From CAVZTA01 sp963778025 (GTDB lineage Bacteria; Chloroflexota; Limnocylindria; Limnocylindrales; CSP1-4), in assembly GCA_963778025.1 (NCBI GenBank), contig CAVZTA010000003.1:434001-498000 (forward strand): a DNA stretch of 64,000 nt, read 5' to 3'. Shown one piece after another: positions 17,132 to 28,104 of this stretch. Position 1 is the first letter of the stretch; the number at the start of each line of letters is the position of its first letter. The notes beneath the pieces were generated by a model. That model was not told the DNA's origin and ran no database searches. It saw nothing but the letters and a program-made list of their open reading frames with translations. A program made the position numbers and the translations under genes.

Positions 17132-17233
17132 ATGCAGCAGCTCAAGGCCCAGTCCTGGCGGATCACCGTCGTCGTCAGCATGCTCATGAGCGCGGCGCTC
17201 GTCCTCGAGGCCGGCGCCCGCTGGGCCAAGTAG
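17132..17233 (+). CDS. One-helix microprotein 2, 33 aa
   Basis: ATG 17132 follows AGAGGTG with about 8-base spacing; TAG at 17231-17233. The product has a short polar N-terminus (MQQLKAQSW), one transmembrane helix and the ending LEAGARWAK. It aligns without gaps over 23 positions with microprotein 1 on the other strand, sharing R-x-T-V, L, S, AL, L and AGx[KR]W. Followed by hairpins, the second of which (17274-17301) is terminator-like. Probably a real, unannotated small-protein family; function unknown. Confidence 0.65.
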   Translation: MQQLKAQSWRITVVVSMLMSAALVLEAGARWAK

Positions 17234-17273
17234 GTCCATCCCGGCCGGCATCGCCGGCCTGAACGGCGGATCG

Positions 17274-17301
17274 GCCGCTCGCTCCACGCGGAGCGGGCGG
17301 C
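17274..17301 (+). terminator. Terminator-like hairpin after microprotein 2
   Basis: A 12-bp stem with a 4-base loop (arms 17274-17285 and 17290-17301, one G-U pair), followed by TTCGTCGTT. A smaller GGCCGGC/GCCGGCC hairpin lies just before it, soon after the stop codon. Confidence 0.55.
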
Positions 17302-17428
17302 TTCGTCGTTCCCGGGACACGCAGAAGGGGCTCGTCGCCGGCGTCGCAGCGGTGTACCGTCTTGTGGTCGCGACAGGGGGCATGCGCGAGTGTCGCTCGC
17401 GGTCGTGGCATGAGGGTGGGGGTTCCGC

Positions 17429-18109
17429 ATGGGCGGCATCCGGATGGGGCTCCGCGGCGTTGCAGCGCCGGCGGCGACGGTCGTGGGCGTGCGACCGGTC
17501 GCGAGCGCGCCAGGGCCCCGGCTCGCCTCCGTCGTCCCGCTCCGTCGTCCCGGCCCGCCCGATGACCGCGCCGCCGGAGCGACGCCGCCCGCGGGCCGCA
17601 CCGACACGATCGTCGAGATCTACCAGGCCGAGCATCTCGCCCTGTTCCGGTTCGTCCGCGCCGCGACCGGCGATGACGAGGCCGCCGAGGACGTGCTCCA
17701 GGAAGCGTTCGTCCGGCTCATCCGCGAGGTCGCGGCGGGCCGGCCGCCGGACAACGCCCACGCGTGGCTCTTCCGCGTCGCGACGAACCTCGTGGTCAGC
17801 CAGGTCCGCCGCGCCCGGACGGCGGAGCGGCATCTGGCCGACCTCGACCACGATCCGCTCGCCGCCTCGCCCGAGCAGCTCGTGCTCGTCACCGAGCGCG
17901 ACGCGGAGGTGCGCCTGGCCGTCGACGATCTGCCCACGGACGCCCGCGTCGCCCTGCTGCTCGCCGCGCGTGGGTTCTCGGGACGGGAGATCGCGCATAC
18001 GCTGGGCCGGACCGAGGGGGCGGTTCGAACGCTCCTGTGCCGATCGCGGTCGCGGGTCCGCGAGCGGCTCGACGCGGAGCGCTCCAGGGTCGAGGACGCC
18101 GCGGGCTAG
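17429..18109 (+). CDS. ECF-family RNA polymerase sigma factor
   Basis: A 226-residue protein with an unusually long Ala/Pro/Arg-rich N-terminal extension of about 55 residues. Region 2 follows (TIVEIYQAEHLALFRFVRAATGDDEAAEDVLQEAFVRLI, then NAHAWLFRVATNLVVSQVRRAR), and then region 4 with LPTDARVALLLAARGFSGREIAHTLGRTEGAVRTLLCRSRSRVRERL. A G-rich Shine-Dalgarno-like run precedes ATG 17429. No anti-sigma gene follows. The next plus-strand feature is the leader of the ilvB operon 120 bases on. Whether the sigma factor affects that operon is unknown. Confidence 0.85.
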   Translation: MGGIRMGLRGVAAPAATVVGVRPVASAPGPRLASVVPLRRPGPPDDRAAGATPPAGRTDTIVEIYQAEHLALFRFVRAATGDDEAAEDVLQEAFVRLIREVAAGRPPDNAHAWLFRVATNLVVSQVRRARTAERHLADLDHDPLAASPEQLVLVTERDAEVRLAVDDLPTDARVALLLAARGFSGREIAHTLGRTEGAVRTLLCRSRSRVRERLDAERSRVEDAAG

Positions 18110-18227
18110 GATCCCGCGCGCCGTGCGTCGGTCCGGTGGGGTGTGCCCGGTTGCGCCGCCCGGGAACGTCCTCTATGCTGCGCCCCTCGCGGCACCGCCG
18201 CGATCGCATGCGCGGAGCGGAGACCTC

Positions 18228-18440
18228 TTGGCCCGGTTCGACGGACTCCATCGCCACCACGTCGCCATCGTCGTCACCAGCGACGGTCGGCGCGTGCCGG
18301 TGCCCGTCCGCCACGTCAGCCCTGTCGACCCGCTCATCGACCTCCTTCGCTCGCTCCTTCTGGGCCTTGAGGACCTTCTTGGGCTCCTCATTACCGGCTC
18401 CCGGCGGGAGGACGGACGGACACGGAGGGACCGGCGCTAG
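18228..18440 (+). CDS. Candidate leucine/valine-rich leader peptide of the ilvB operon
   Basis: A 70-codon frame from TTG 18228 (GGAG at 18219-18222) to TAG 18438-18440, ending 100 bases before ilvB. An internal GTG at 18295 is an alternative start. It is packed with regulatory amino acids: VAIVV, VPVPV and then a segment of about 60 bases with eleven Leu and two Ile codons (from LIDLLRSLLL to LLGLLI). Five of those Leu codons are CTT and one Ile is ATT, which are rare in the surrounding genes. A terminator hairpin follows at 18467-18494. This is the classic layout of ribosome-mediated attenuation responding to charged tRNA-Leu. Confidence 0.65.
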   Translation: MARFDGLHRHHVAIVVTSDGRRVPVPVRHVSPVDPLIDLLRSLLLGLEDLLGLLITGSRREDGRTRRDRR

Positions 18441-18494
18441 GCGCGACGATCACCGAAGACCGAACGGACCCCCGCCGGGTGGCGGGGGTCTTTT
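18401..18494 (+). promoter_or_regulatory. Transcription attenuator upstream of ilvB
   Basis: A perfect 10-bp stem GACCCCCGCC / GGCGGGGGTC with a GGGT loop (18467-18490) is followed at once by TTTT, an intrinsic terminator placed before, not after, an operon. Bases 18401-18408 (CCGGCGGG), just past the Leu-rich codons of the leader, are perfectly complementary to 18471-18478 in the terminator and could form a competing antiterminator. A ribosome stalled in the Leu codons would leave that segment free to pair. The fold is my reading by eye. Confidence 0.65.
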
Positions 18495-18502
18495 GCTGCT
18501 CT

Positions 18503-18518
18503 GGGGTCACGTGACCCC
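18503..18518. promoter_or_regulatory. 16-bp perfect palindrome before the ilvB Shine-Dalgarno
   Basis: GGGGTCACGTGACCCC reads the same on both strands. It sits 9 bases after the terminator U-run and about 5 bases before the GGAGG of ilvB. It could be an operator for a dimeric regulator, or form an RNA hairpin next to the ribosome site. Confidence 0.5.
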
Positions 18519-18539
18519 TGGGACGGAGGCGAACGACCG

Positions 18540-20405
18540 ATGACGATCACGAGGGGCAGGGACGCGGCGGCCGCGCCCGAACGGACGCGGCGCAGTCACG
18601 TGCCGGGCGACGGGTCGGTCACGGCGGCCGCCGTCGAGCAGGCCCGGCGCGAGATGCTGCGCGACGTCACGCCGCGCAAGAAGAACCGCATCGGCGCGGA
18701 CGCCCTGATGGAGTCGCTCATCCGGCAGAACGTCGACGTCCTGTTCGGCTATCCGGGGGGCGTGATCCTGCCGCTCTACGACGTCCTCGGCGACTACCCC
18801 GAGATCCGCCACGTGCTCGTCCGTCATGAGCAGGGCGGCGGGCACGCGGCCGACGGCTATGCCCGCGCCAGCGGCCGGATCGGCGTCTGCCTGGGCACGT
18901 CCGGTCCCGCCGCGACGAACCTCGTCACGGCGATCGCCACGGCGCAGCTGGACTCCGTGCCGCTCGTCGCGATCACCGGCAACGTGCCCGCCGCCCTCCT
19001 GGGCAAGGACGCCTTCCAGGAGATCGACATCACCGGCATCACCCTGCCGATGACCAAGCACAACGAGCTCATCCGGGACCCCGATCGGATCCCCGGCGCG
19101 GTCGCCGAGGCGTTCTGGATCGCGCAGCAGGGCCGGCCCGGGCCGGTCCACATCGACTTCACCAAGGACGCGCTGACCGGCGAGGCGACCGCCGGGCATC
19201 CGTCGCTCGAGGAGGTCATGGCGGCGCTGCCGGGCGTGCGTCCCAACTACGACGGCCATCCGCGGCAGCTGAAGCTCGCGGCCGCCGAGATCGCCAAGGC
19301 GAAGCGGCCATTGCTGCTGGTCGGCCACGGCGTGCTCGTCGCCGAAGCCTGGGACGACCTGCGGGCATTCGCCGAGAAGACCAGCATCCCCGTCGCGTGG
19401 ACGCTCCTGGGCATCGGGGCCATCGACGAGGACCACCCGCTGGCCTACGGCTACATGGGCATGCACGGCTGGAAGCACGTCAATCGGGCGATCCAGTCGG
19501 CCGACCTCATCGTCGCGCTCGGGATGCGCTTCGACGACCGCGTGACCGGCAACGTGCGCACGTACGCGCCGTACGCGCGCATCGTCCACGTCGACATCGA
19601 CCCCGCCGAGATCGGCAAGAACGTGGCGGTCGAGGTGCCCATCGTGGGCGACGCGGGCCGCGTGCTCAGGGCGCTGACGCCGCTCGTGGACGCGGTCGCG
19701 ATGAGCGAGCGCCAGGGCTACCTCGATGAGCTGGCGGAGTGGCGTCGCGACTCCGAGGGCTCGAGCTGGCACGGCTCGGGCGGCTGGCGCAGCGGCGCCC
19801 TGTCGGCCGACTACGTGGTGCAGCGGATCGGCGAGCTGTCCGGCCATGACGCGACCTATGTCGCCGACGTCGGCCAGAACCAGATGTGGCTCGCCCGCTA
19901 CACGAAGTTCCGGCGACCCCACTCGCACATCAGCTCGGGCGGGCTGGGCACGATGGGCTTCAGCGTGCCGGCGGCGATGGGCGCGGCGCTGGGCCGGCCG
20001 GATCACGAGACGTGGGCCATCACCGGCGACGGCGGGTTCCAGATGACCAGCCAGGAGCTGATGACGCTGGTCCAGGACCGGATCCCGGTGAAGATCGCGC
20101 TGTTCGACAACAAGAAGCTCGGGATGATCCGGCAGTGGCAGGAGATCATCTACGCGGGCAACTACCACTCCGCGGCGCTGCTCGGGCCCGACTACCTGAA
20201 GCTCGCCGAGGCGTACGGCATCCCGGCCATCAAGGCGACGAAGCCCGATGAGGTCGACGACGCGATCCGCTTCGCGCAGGGCGTCGACGGGCCCGCGCTC
20301 ATCTGGTTCGAGATCGCCGGCGAGCAGAACGTGTTCCCGATGATGCCGGCCGGCAAGGGCCTGTCCGACCTCATCGAGACGTGGGGCGGGGAGCCCGAGG
20401 AATGA
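18540..20405 (+). CDS. ilvB: Acetolactate synthase large subunit
   Basis: A 621-residue TPP enzyme that joins two pyruvates, or pyruvate and 2-ketobutyrate, as the first common step to branched-chain amino acids. Visible signatures: FGYPGGVILPLYD, the catalytic Glu in RHEQGGGHAADGYARASG, GTSGPAATNLVTAIATAQLDSVPLVAITG, AFQEIDITGITLPMTKHNE and the TPP-binding GDGGFQMTSQELMT with FDNKKLGMIRQWQE. It has about 50 extra N-terminal residues compared with many IlvB proteins; a start nearer the KNRIGADALMESL block is possible. GGAGG precedes ATG 18540. The stop overlaps the ilvN start (ATGA). Confidence 0.97.
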   Translation: MTITRGRDAAAAPERTRRSHVPGDGSVTAAAVEQARREMLRDVTPRKKNRIGADALMESLIRQNVDVLFGYPGGVILPLYDVLGDYPEIRHVLVRHEQGGGHAADGYARASGRIGVCLGTSGPAATNLVTAIATAQLDSVPLVAITGNVPAALLGKDAFQEIDITGITLPMTKHNELIRDPDRIPGAVAEAFWIAQQGRPGPVHIDFTKDALTGEATAGHPSLEEVMAALPGVRPNYDGHPRQLKLAAAEIAKAKRPLLLVGHGVLVAEAWDDLRAFAEKTSIPVAWTLLGIGAIDEDHPLAYGYMGMHGWKHVNRAIQSADLIVALGMRFDDRVTGNVRTYAPYARIVHVDIDPAEIGKNVAVEVPIVGDAGRVLRALTPLVDAVAMSERQGYLDELAEWRRDSEGSSWHGSGGWRSGALSADYVVQRIGELSGHDATYVADVGQNQMWLARYTKFRRPHSHISSGGLGTMGFSVPAAMGAALGRPDHETWAITGDGGFQMTSQELMTLVQDRIPVKIALFDNKKLGMIRQWQEIIYAGNYHSAALLGPDYLKLAEAYGIPAIKATKPDEVDDAIRFAQGVDGPALIWFEIAGEQNVFPMMPAGKGLSDLIETWGGEPEE

Positions 20406-21016
20406 GCGGCGATCCGGCGAGCAACGGTCGGGCCCCGGCCGCGTCCGTCGGACCGGCCCCCGCGCACGCGGCGCCGCCCCCGCGTGCGCTGCCGGGCACG
20501 GGCGATCAACGACGCCACATCCTGGTGGTGCTCGTGACCGACCGGCCCGGGGTGCTGAACCGTGTCGCCTCGCTGATGCGCGCGCGGAACTTCAACATCG
20601 ACTCGCTGGCCGTGTCGCGCACCGACCGGGACGGCCTGTCACGGATGACGATCACGCTCCACGGTGACGACGTGAACGTGGAGCAGGCGGCCAAGCAGCT
20701 GTACAGGCTCGTCGACGTGGTCAAGGTCCAGGACGTGACCAGCGACCCGATCGTCGAGCACGAGCTGGCGTTCATCAAGGTCCGCGCCACCGATGCGAAC
20801 CGCGGCGAGATCGTCCGCATCGTCGAGCTCGGCAAGGGCCGGGTGGTGGACCTGGCGGAGGGGTCGGTGATCGTGGAGGCCACCGGCACGGAGCGGGAGA
20901 TCGACGAGCTCGTCGGGCTCCTGCGGAGCTACGGCATCAAGGAGCTGGTCCGGACCGGTGCGGTGGTCATGAGCCGCGGCGCCGCATCGATCGAGGAGGC
21001 ACTGAGGGTTCGATGA
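20402..21016 (+). CDS. ilvN: Acetolactate synthase small (regulatory) subunit
   Basis: A 204-residue subunit. An N-terminal ACT domain (HILVVLVTDRPGVLNRVASLMRARNFNIDSLAVSRT) binds valine for feedback inhibition and a C-terminal ALS_ss_C domain (ELAFIKVRA to GIKELVRTGAVVMSRG) completes it. About 35 low-complexity Ala/Pro residues precede the ACT domain, longer than in most IlvN. ATG 20402 overlaps the ilvB stop, and the ilvN stop overlaps the ilvC ATG. Confidence 0.96.
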   Translation: MSGDPASNGRAPAASVGPAPAHAAPPPRALPGTGDQRRHILVVLVTDRPGVLNRVASLMRARNFNIDSLAVSRTDRDGLSRMTITLHGDDVNVEQAAKQLYRLVDVVKVQDVTSDPIVEHELAFIKVRATDANRGEIVRIVELGKGRVVDLAEGSVIVEATGTEREIDELVGLLRSYGIKELVRTGAVVMSRGAASIEEALRVR

Positions 21017-22082
21017 CGGCCAAGATGTACTACGACGACGATGCCGATCCCGCGGCGCTCTGGCAGGGCGGAGAGACATCGCCATCATCGGCTACGGCTC
21101 GCAGGGTCACGCCCATGCCCTGAACCTCCGGGATTCCGGGTATGACGTGGTGGTCGGGCTGGCGCCCGGATCCAAGAGCCGGCCGTTGGCCGCCGACGCC
21201 GGGCTGCGAGTGGCCGACGTGGCCGATGCCGTCCGCGACGCGGACACGATCATGATCGCCGTCCCCGATACGGTGCAGAAGTCGGTGTACGACACCGAGA
21301 TCGCGCCGAACCTCCGGCCGGGGCAGCTGCTGATGTTCGCCCACGGCTTCAACATCCGGTTCGGGCGCATCGCCCCGCCCGACACGATCGACGTGGGGAT
21401 GGTCGCGCCCAAGGGCCCGGGTCACCTGCTGCGCAGCGTGTACGAGTCCGGCGGTGGCGTGCCCGCGCTGTTCGCGGTCCACAACGACGGCAGCGGCACG
21501 GCGCGCGATCGCGTGCTCGCCTACGCGCGCGGGCTGGGGTCCACGCGGGCGGGTGTCCTCGAGACCACGTTCGCCGAGGAGACCGAGACCGACCTGTTCG
21601 GCGAGCAGGCGCTCCTCTGCGGCGGCGTCTCCGCGCTCGTGAAGGCGGCCTTCGAGACGCTCGTCGAGGCGGGCTATCAGCCCGAGCTGGCCTACTTCGA
21701 GACGATGCACGAGCTCAAGCTCATCGTGGACCTGATGTACCGCGGCGGGCTCAACTTCATGCGCTTCAGCGTCAGCGACACCGCCGAGTTCGGCGACTAC
21801 GTGTCCGGCCCGCGCGTGACCGAGGGCGCCAAGGCCGCGATGAAGGACGTCCTCACCGACATCCAGAGCGGGGCGTTCGCGACGCGTTGGGTCAACGAGT
21901 ACGACAGCGGCGGCGAGACGTTCAAGCGCTTGCGGGAGCAGGACCGCGACCACCAGATCGAGCAGGTCGGCGCGGAGCTCCGCTCGAAGATGCCGTTCCT
22001 CGACCCGGTCACCGTCCAGGCCGGCCAGGCACAGGCCGGGCAGACCGGCGCCGCGCGGCGCCGGGAGGAGGTCGCACGATGA
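21013..22082 (+). CDS. ilvC: Ketol-acid reductoisomerase (apparent frameshift near the N-terminus)
   Basis: About 355 residues when the shift at 21058-21062 is bridged. ATG 21013 gives MTAKMYYDDDADPAAL, and the next frame continues DIAIIGYGSQGHAHALNLRDSG, the NADP-binding Rossmann loop. Later motifs are intact: VAPKGPGHLLRSVYESG, the acid-rich EETETDLFGEQALLCGG metal site and GLNFMRFSVSDTAEFGDY. The net shift is +2 (or -1). CTC followed by TG would give three synonymous Leu readings before GCAGGG (LAGR motif). Class I length. The enzyme converts acetolactate and acetohydroxybutyrate to the dihydroxy acids used by IlvD. Almost certainly functional. Confidence 0.93.
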
Positions 22083-23723
22083 CGCTGCCCGCCACCTCCC
22101 CGCGGTACGGCGCCGGTGTCGCCGCCGGGACGGTCCGGATCTTCGACACCACGCTCCGCGACGGCGAGCAGGCGCCCGGCGCCGGCCTCACCGCGGCCGA
22201 GAAGCTGGATGTCGCGCGGCAGCTCGCGCGGCTCAAGGTCGATGTCATCGAGGCGGGCTTTCCCGCGGCTTCGCCCGGCGACTTCGAGGCGGTCCAGCGG
22301 ATCGCGCGCGAGACCAGGGGCGGCATCGCGGTCGCGGCGCTCGCGCGCTGCAAGGACGGCGATCCGCAGCGCGCCGTCGAGGCGATCGGCGTCGCGGAGC
22401 GGCCGCACCTCCACCTGTTCATCGCGACCAGCGATATCCACCTCAAGCACAAGCTCCGCCTGTCGCGCGAGGAGGCGCTTCGTGACGCGGTCCGCTGGGT
22501 CGGCTGGGCGCGCGAGACGCTGGGCCGCGACGCCGAGATCGAGTTCTCGGCCGAAGACGCGTCCCGGACGGACGTCGAGTTCCTGTTGCAGGTCTACGAA
22601 GCGGTGGTCGGCGCGGGCGCGTCGACGGTGAACATCCCCGACACCGTGGGCTACGCGATCCCGGCGGAGTTCGGCTCGCTGGTCGGCCGGGTCGTCGACC
22701 GTCGTCGGACGCGATGCGACCGTCAGCGTCCACTGCCACAACGACCTGGGGCTCGCGACGGCCAACACGCTGGCCGCGGTCCAGGCCGGTGCCCGCCAGG
22801 TCGAGGTGACCATCAACGGCCTCGGCGAGCGCGCCGGCAACGCGTCGCTGGAGGAGGTCGTGATGGCCCTCCGCACGCGGCCGACCCAGTTCCCGGAGCT
22901 CGGCTCCGGCGTCGCCACCGAGCACATCACCCCGGCCTCGCGGCTGGTGTCGTACCTGACCGGCTTCGCGGTGCAGCCGAACAAGGCGATCGTCGGCGCC
23001 AATGCCTTCGCGCACGAGTCCGGCATCCACCAGGACGGCGTGATCAAGAACCCGCTGACCTACGAGATCATGACCCCGCAGTCGGTGGGCCTGGGCGGCA
23101 GCACGCTGTCGATCGGCAAGCTGTCGGGCCGCAAGGGCCTCCAGGGCAAGCTCCGCGAGCTGGGCCATGACCTCGACGGCGAGGCGCTCGACGCGATCTA
23201 TCGGGCCGCGATCGCCCTGGCCGATACCAAGAAGGAGGTCACCGACGCCGACCTCCTGGCGCTCGTCGAGCGGCGCGCCGGGGACGTCCCGCGCAGCATC
23301 GAGCTCCTCGGCTGGAGCGTGACCTCATCCTCGGGCGGTCACGCCGTGGGTTCCGTGTCCCTGTCCGTGGCGGGCGAGGAACGGGCGACCGAGGCCAGGG
23401 GCAACGGGCCGGTCAACGCGCTGTTCGGTGCGGTCGATGCCGCGATCCACCCGGCGCTCGGGTGGCACCCGGTGCTCGAGGAATACGAGATCAAGGCGGT
23501 GTCCGCCGGTGAGGACGCGCAGGGCCAGGTGCTGGTGCGCTGCCGCCGCTCCTCCGACGAGGGGCCCGGCGCGCTGGCGGTCACGGGGCACGGGTTGAGC
23601 ACGAACATCATCGAGGCGTCGCTGGAGGCGTACCTCGTCGCGACCAACAAGCTCCACGGCGCGGAGATCAATGGGGTCTCCGTGGCGTTCGTGGGGCGAC
23701 GCACGGCGGACGACCTGCCGTGA
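22079..23723 (+). CDS. leuA: 2-isopropylmalate synthase (apparent +1 frameshift)
   Basis: About 547 residues after one extra base at 22702/22703 is ignored. The N-terminal HMGL-like TIM barrel begins IFDTTLRDGEQAPGAGLTAAEK. Past the shift the metal-binding VHCHNDLGLATANTLAAVQAG and INGLGERAGNASLEEV follow, then FAHESGIHQDG. The C-terminal allosteric LeuA_dimer domain runs from about residue 400 and ends with LSTNIIEASLEAYLVATNK. The shifted junction reads GRVVDR then VGRDATVSVHC, with CGT or CGC (both Arg) as the doubled base. ATG overlaps the ilvC stop. Normal family length. Confidence 0.94.
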
Positions 23724-24855
23724 CGACGTACCGCCTCGTGTCGCTCCCAGGCGACGGGGTCGGGACCGAGCGTCGTCGACGCCGCGAAGCAGGTGCTCGC
23801 CGCGGCGGGGGCCGCCCACGGGTTCGACATCGCGTGGACGGAGCTGACCATCGGCGGCGCGGCGATCGACGCCTACGGGACGGCGTATCGCGACCAGGAC
23901 ATCGAGGTCTGCCGCGGGGCGGACGCCATCCTCCTGGGCGCGGTCGGCGGCCCGAAGTGGGACGACCCGACGTCGAAGGTCCGCCCCGAGCAGGTGCTGT
24001 TCGCGCTTCGCGGCGGTCTCGGGCTGTTCGCCAACCTGCGACCGGTCACGATCCACCCGGCACTCGTGCCGGCATCGCCGCTGCGGCCGGAGCTGCTCCG
24101 TGGCGTCGATCTGCTGATCGTGCGCGAGCTCACCGGCGGCATCTACTTCGGCGAGCGCTCCGAGGCGTCGGGCGATCCGGGTCAGCGCACCGCGCTCGAC
24201 ACGCTTGCCGTACTCCGAGTTCGAGGTGCGTCGGGTCGTCGCGCTGGCGTTCGCCCTGGCGTCCGCTCGGCGGAAGCGGCTGACGAGCGTCGACAAGGCG
24301 AACGTCCTTGCCACGTCGCGCCTGTGGCGCACGGTGGTCGAGGAGGAGCGCCGGCGGACGCCGGATGTGGAGGTCGGGCATCAGCTGGTCGATTCGTGCG
24401 CGATGCTCCTGGTCAAGGAACCCGCCCGATTCGACGTCATCGTCACCGAGAACCTGTTCGGCGACATCCTGTCGGACGAGGCGGCGGTGCTCGCCGGGTC
24501 CCTGGGGATGCTGCCCAGCGCCTCGCTCGGCGAGCGGCAGACCGCGCACGGGACGTTCGGCCTGTACGAGCCGATCCACGGCTCGGCGCCCGACATCGCG
24601 GGCCAGGACAAGGCGAACCCGATCGGGACGATCCTGTCGGGCGCGATGCTCCTGCGCTGGTCGCTCGGCGAGGCCGAGGCTGCCGATGCCGTCGAGGCCG
24701 CGGTAGGCCGGGCGCTCGACGATGGGTTCCGCACCGGCGACCTGGGCTCCGGGCCCGGGACGACGAGTGTCGGGACGGTCGGCATGACACGAGCGATCCT
24801 CGACCGGATCGCCATTCCCCGGCCGGTGGCAGCCGCTGCCCGGCTGACAGGTTGA
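23720..24855 (+). CDS. leuB: 3-isopropylmalate dehydrogenase (two apparent +1 frameshifts)
   Basis: About 377 residues when two extra bases are ignored, one near 23764-23771 and one at 24206/24207. GTG 23720 overlaps the leuA stop. Signatures in order: LPGDGVG, AILLGAVGGPKWDD, GLFANLRPVTIHPAL, VRELTGGIYFGER, then after the second shift PYSEFEVRRVVALAFALASARRK and SVDKANVLATSRLWR, the metal-site ENLFGDILSDEAAVLAGSLGMLPSAS and YEPIHGSAPDIAGQDKANP. At the second site CTT and CTG (both Leu) are the alternatives. The length after repair divides exactly by three. The enzyme also serves the citramalate route. Confidence 0.93.
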
Positions 24856-24913
24856 GACCCCCGCAGGCGAGGCGCCGCGTCCGCCCGGCCCACCTTCCTC
24901 GAGGCTTCATCGG

Positions 24914-26655
<1,742 letters not shown>

Positions 26656-26659
<4 letters not shown>

Positions 26660-27198
26660 GCTCGACGCAGACGACCAGCGCCCCCGACGCGACCATCCAG
26701 CTCGCCCGCTGGACCGTCACCTCCGGCTCCAACGTCCAGAGCCGCGGCGCGGTCATCCTGGCCGCCGGGGACCGGCAGTGGGAGGCGTCGGCCGAGGGGA
26801 CGGGCGCGATCGACGCCCTGTACCGGGCGATCGACCAGGCGCTGCGCGACCTCCTCGACGGCCATCCGCGGCTGCTCGCGTACGACATCCACGCCCTCGG
26901 CGAGGGCTCGGACACGATCGGCGCGGTCACGGTCCGGGTCGCACCGCCGCCCCACGAGGGCGAGCGTGGCACGGGCGAGTACACCGGGGAGGCTCGCGGG
27001 CGGAACATCGTCGCGGCCTCGATCGAGGCCTACATCGAGGCCGTCAACGCGATGCTCGGCGAGGCGCACTGGTCGGGCGCGGCGGAGGCGGCGACCGGCG
27101 GGCGGCGCGTGGCCTCGACGGAGGCGGCGCGCGCGCGGCGAGCGGAGCTCGACGAGGACGCCGGCGAGATCGACACCACGGACTGGTTCAACCGCTAG
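26656..27198 (+). CDS. Free-standing LeuA/CimA-type allosteric (LeuA_dimer) domain protein
   Basis: A 180-residue protein overlapping the cimA stop. It has no catalytic barrel. It matches only the C-terminal regulatory domain of LeuA and CimA: ARWTVTSGSNVQSRGAVIL (first strand), GTGAIDALYRAIDQALRD (the counterpart of GNGPVNALDGAVRKAL in CimA), LLAYDIHALGEGSDTIGAVTVRV and ARGRNIVAASIEAYIEAVNAML. An acidic tail follows. Since LeuA and CimA here already carry their own copy, this third one may sense leucine or isoleucine and act in trans on one of them. This is inference from domain content and gene position. Confidence 0.8.
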
Positions 27199-27228
27199 CC
27201 GACCGGGTCCGGTGCGGGGGCACGTCGC

Positions 27229-28071
27229 GTGACGGACCCGACGGCGGTCGCCGGCTTCGACCCCGACGCGTTCGACGCCTTCGAGGCCGCCGGCTGGGAC
27301 GCGCGGAGCGACCCGTACGACGCCTTCTGGGCGCCGATCACCGTCCGGGCAGCGGACGCGGTCCTCGACGCGGCCGGGGTCCATGCAGGGCGCCGCGGCA
27401 CGAGGCTCCTGGACGTCGGCTGTGGCACCGGCCACGTGAGCGCCAGGGCCGCGTCCCTGGGCGCCGTGGTGACCGGCCTGGACGTCGCCCCGTCGATGGT
27501 CGCGGCGGCGTCGGCGCTGGTCCCGGAGGCCTCGTTCGTGGTCGGCTCCGCCGAGGCGCTGCCGTTCGCTGCGGGCGCGTTCGACGCGGTCGTCGCGAAC
27601 TTCGTGCTGCTCCATGTGGGCCGGCAGGAGGTCGCGCTGGCCGAGATGGCGCGCGTCCTGCGGCCCGGCGGCGGGCTGGGCGTGACGATGTGGGATGAGG
27701 GCGCAGCCGATGCGCTCCACGCCGTCCTGCTCGCGGCGGTCGCGGAGGTGGGGGCGACGCCGCCCGCGGACCTGCCGCCCGGACCGCCGGCGTTCTACCC
27801 CGACGAGGCGTTCTCGGGCCTGGTGGCTGCAGCGGGGTTCGCGTCGGTCGCCGTGTCTCACCTCGCATTCAGCGTCGCGTTCCCCGACGCCGAGGCCATG
27901 TGGTCGGGCATGCTCCGCGCCGGGGTGCGCTTCCCGCCCCTGGTCAACGCCCAGCCACCCGAGATCCGGACCGCGATCCGCGCGGCCTTCGAGCGCCGCC
28001 TGGCACCGTACGCGGTGGATGGCGGCCTGGAGGTGCCAACCTCGATCCAGGTCACCGCGGCCCGGCGCTGA
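27229..28071 (+). CDS. Class I SAM-dependent methyltransferase (UbiE/Methyltransf_11 type)
   Basis: A 280-residue protein from GTG 27229. The SAM-binding motif I is LLDVGCGTGHVSARAASLGA, motif II region VTGLDVAPSMVAAA, then FAAGAFDAVVANFVLLHVGRQEVALAEMARVLRPGGGLGVTMWD, the standard layout of Methyltransf_11. The substrate is not predictable. It lies 30 bases after the LeuA_dimer gene, at the end of the amino-acid operon. Confidence 0.85.
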   Translation: MTDPTAVAGFDPDAFDAFEAAGWDARSDPYDAFWAPITVRAADAVLDAAGVHAGRRGTRLLDVGCGTGHVSARAASLGAVVTGLDVAPSMVAAASALVPEASFVVGSAEALPFAAGAFDAVVANFVLLHVGRQEVALAEMARVLRPGGGLGVTMWDEGAADALHAVLLAAVAEVGATPPADLPPGPPAFYPDEAFSGLVAAAGFASVAVSHLAFSVAFPDAEAMWSGMLRAGVRFPPLVNAQPPEIRTAIRAAFERRLAPYAVDGGLEVPTSIQVTAARR

Positions 28072-28104
28072 CGCGGTACCGTCCCAGCGCCATAGGAGGT
28101 CACG

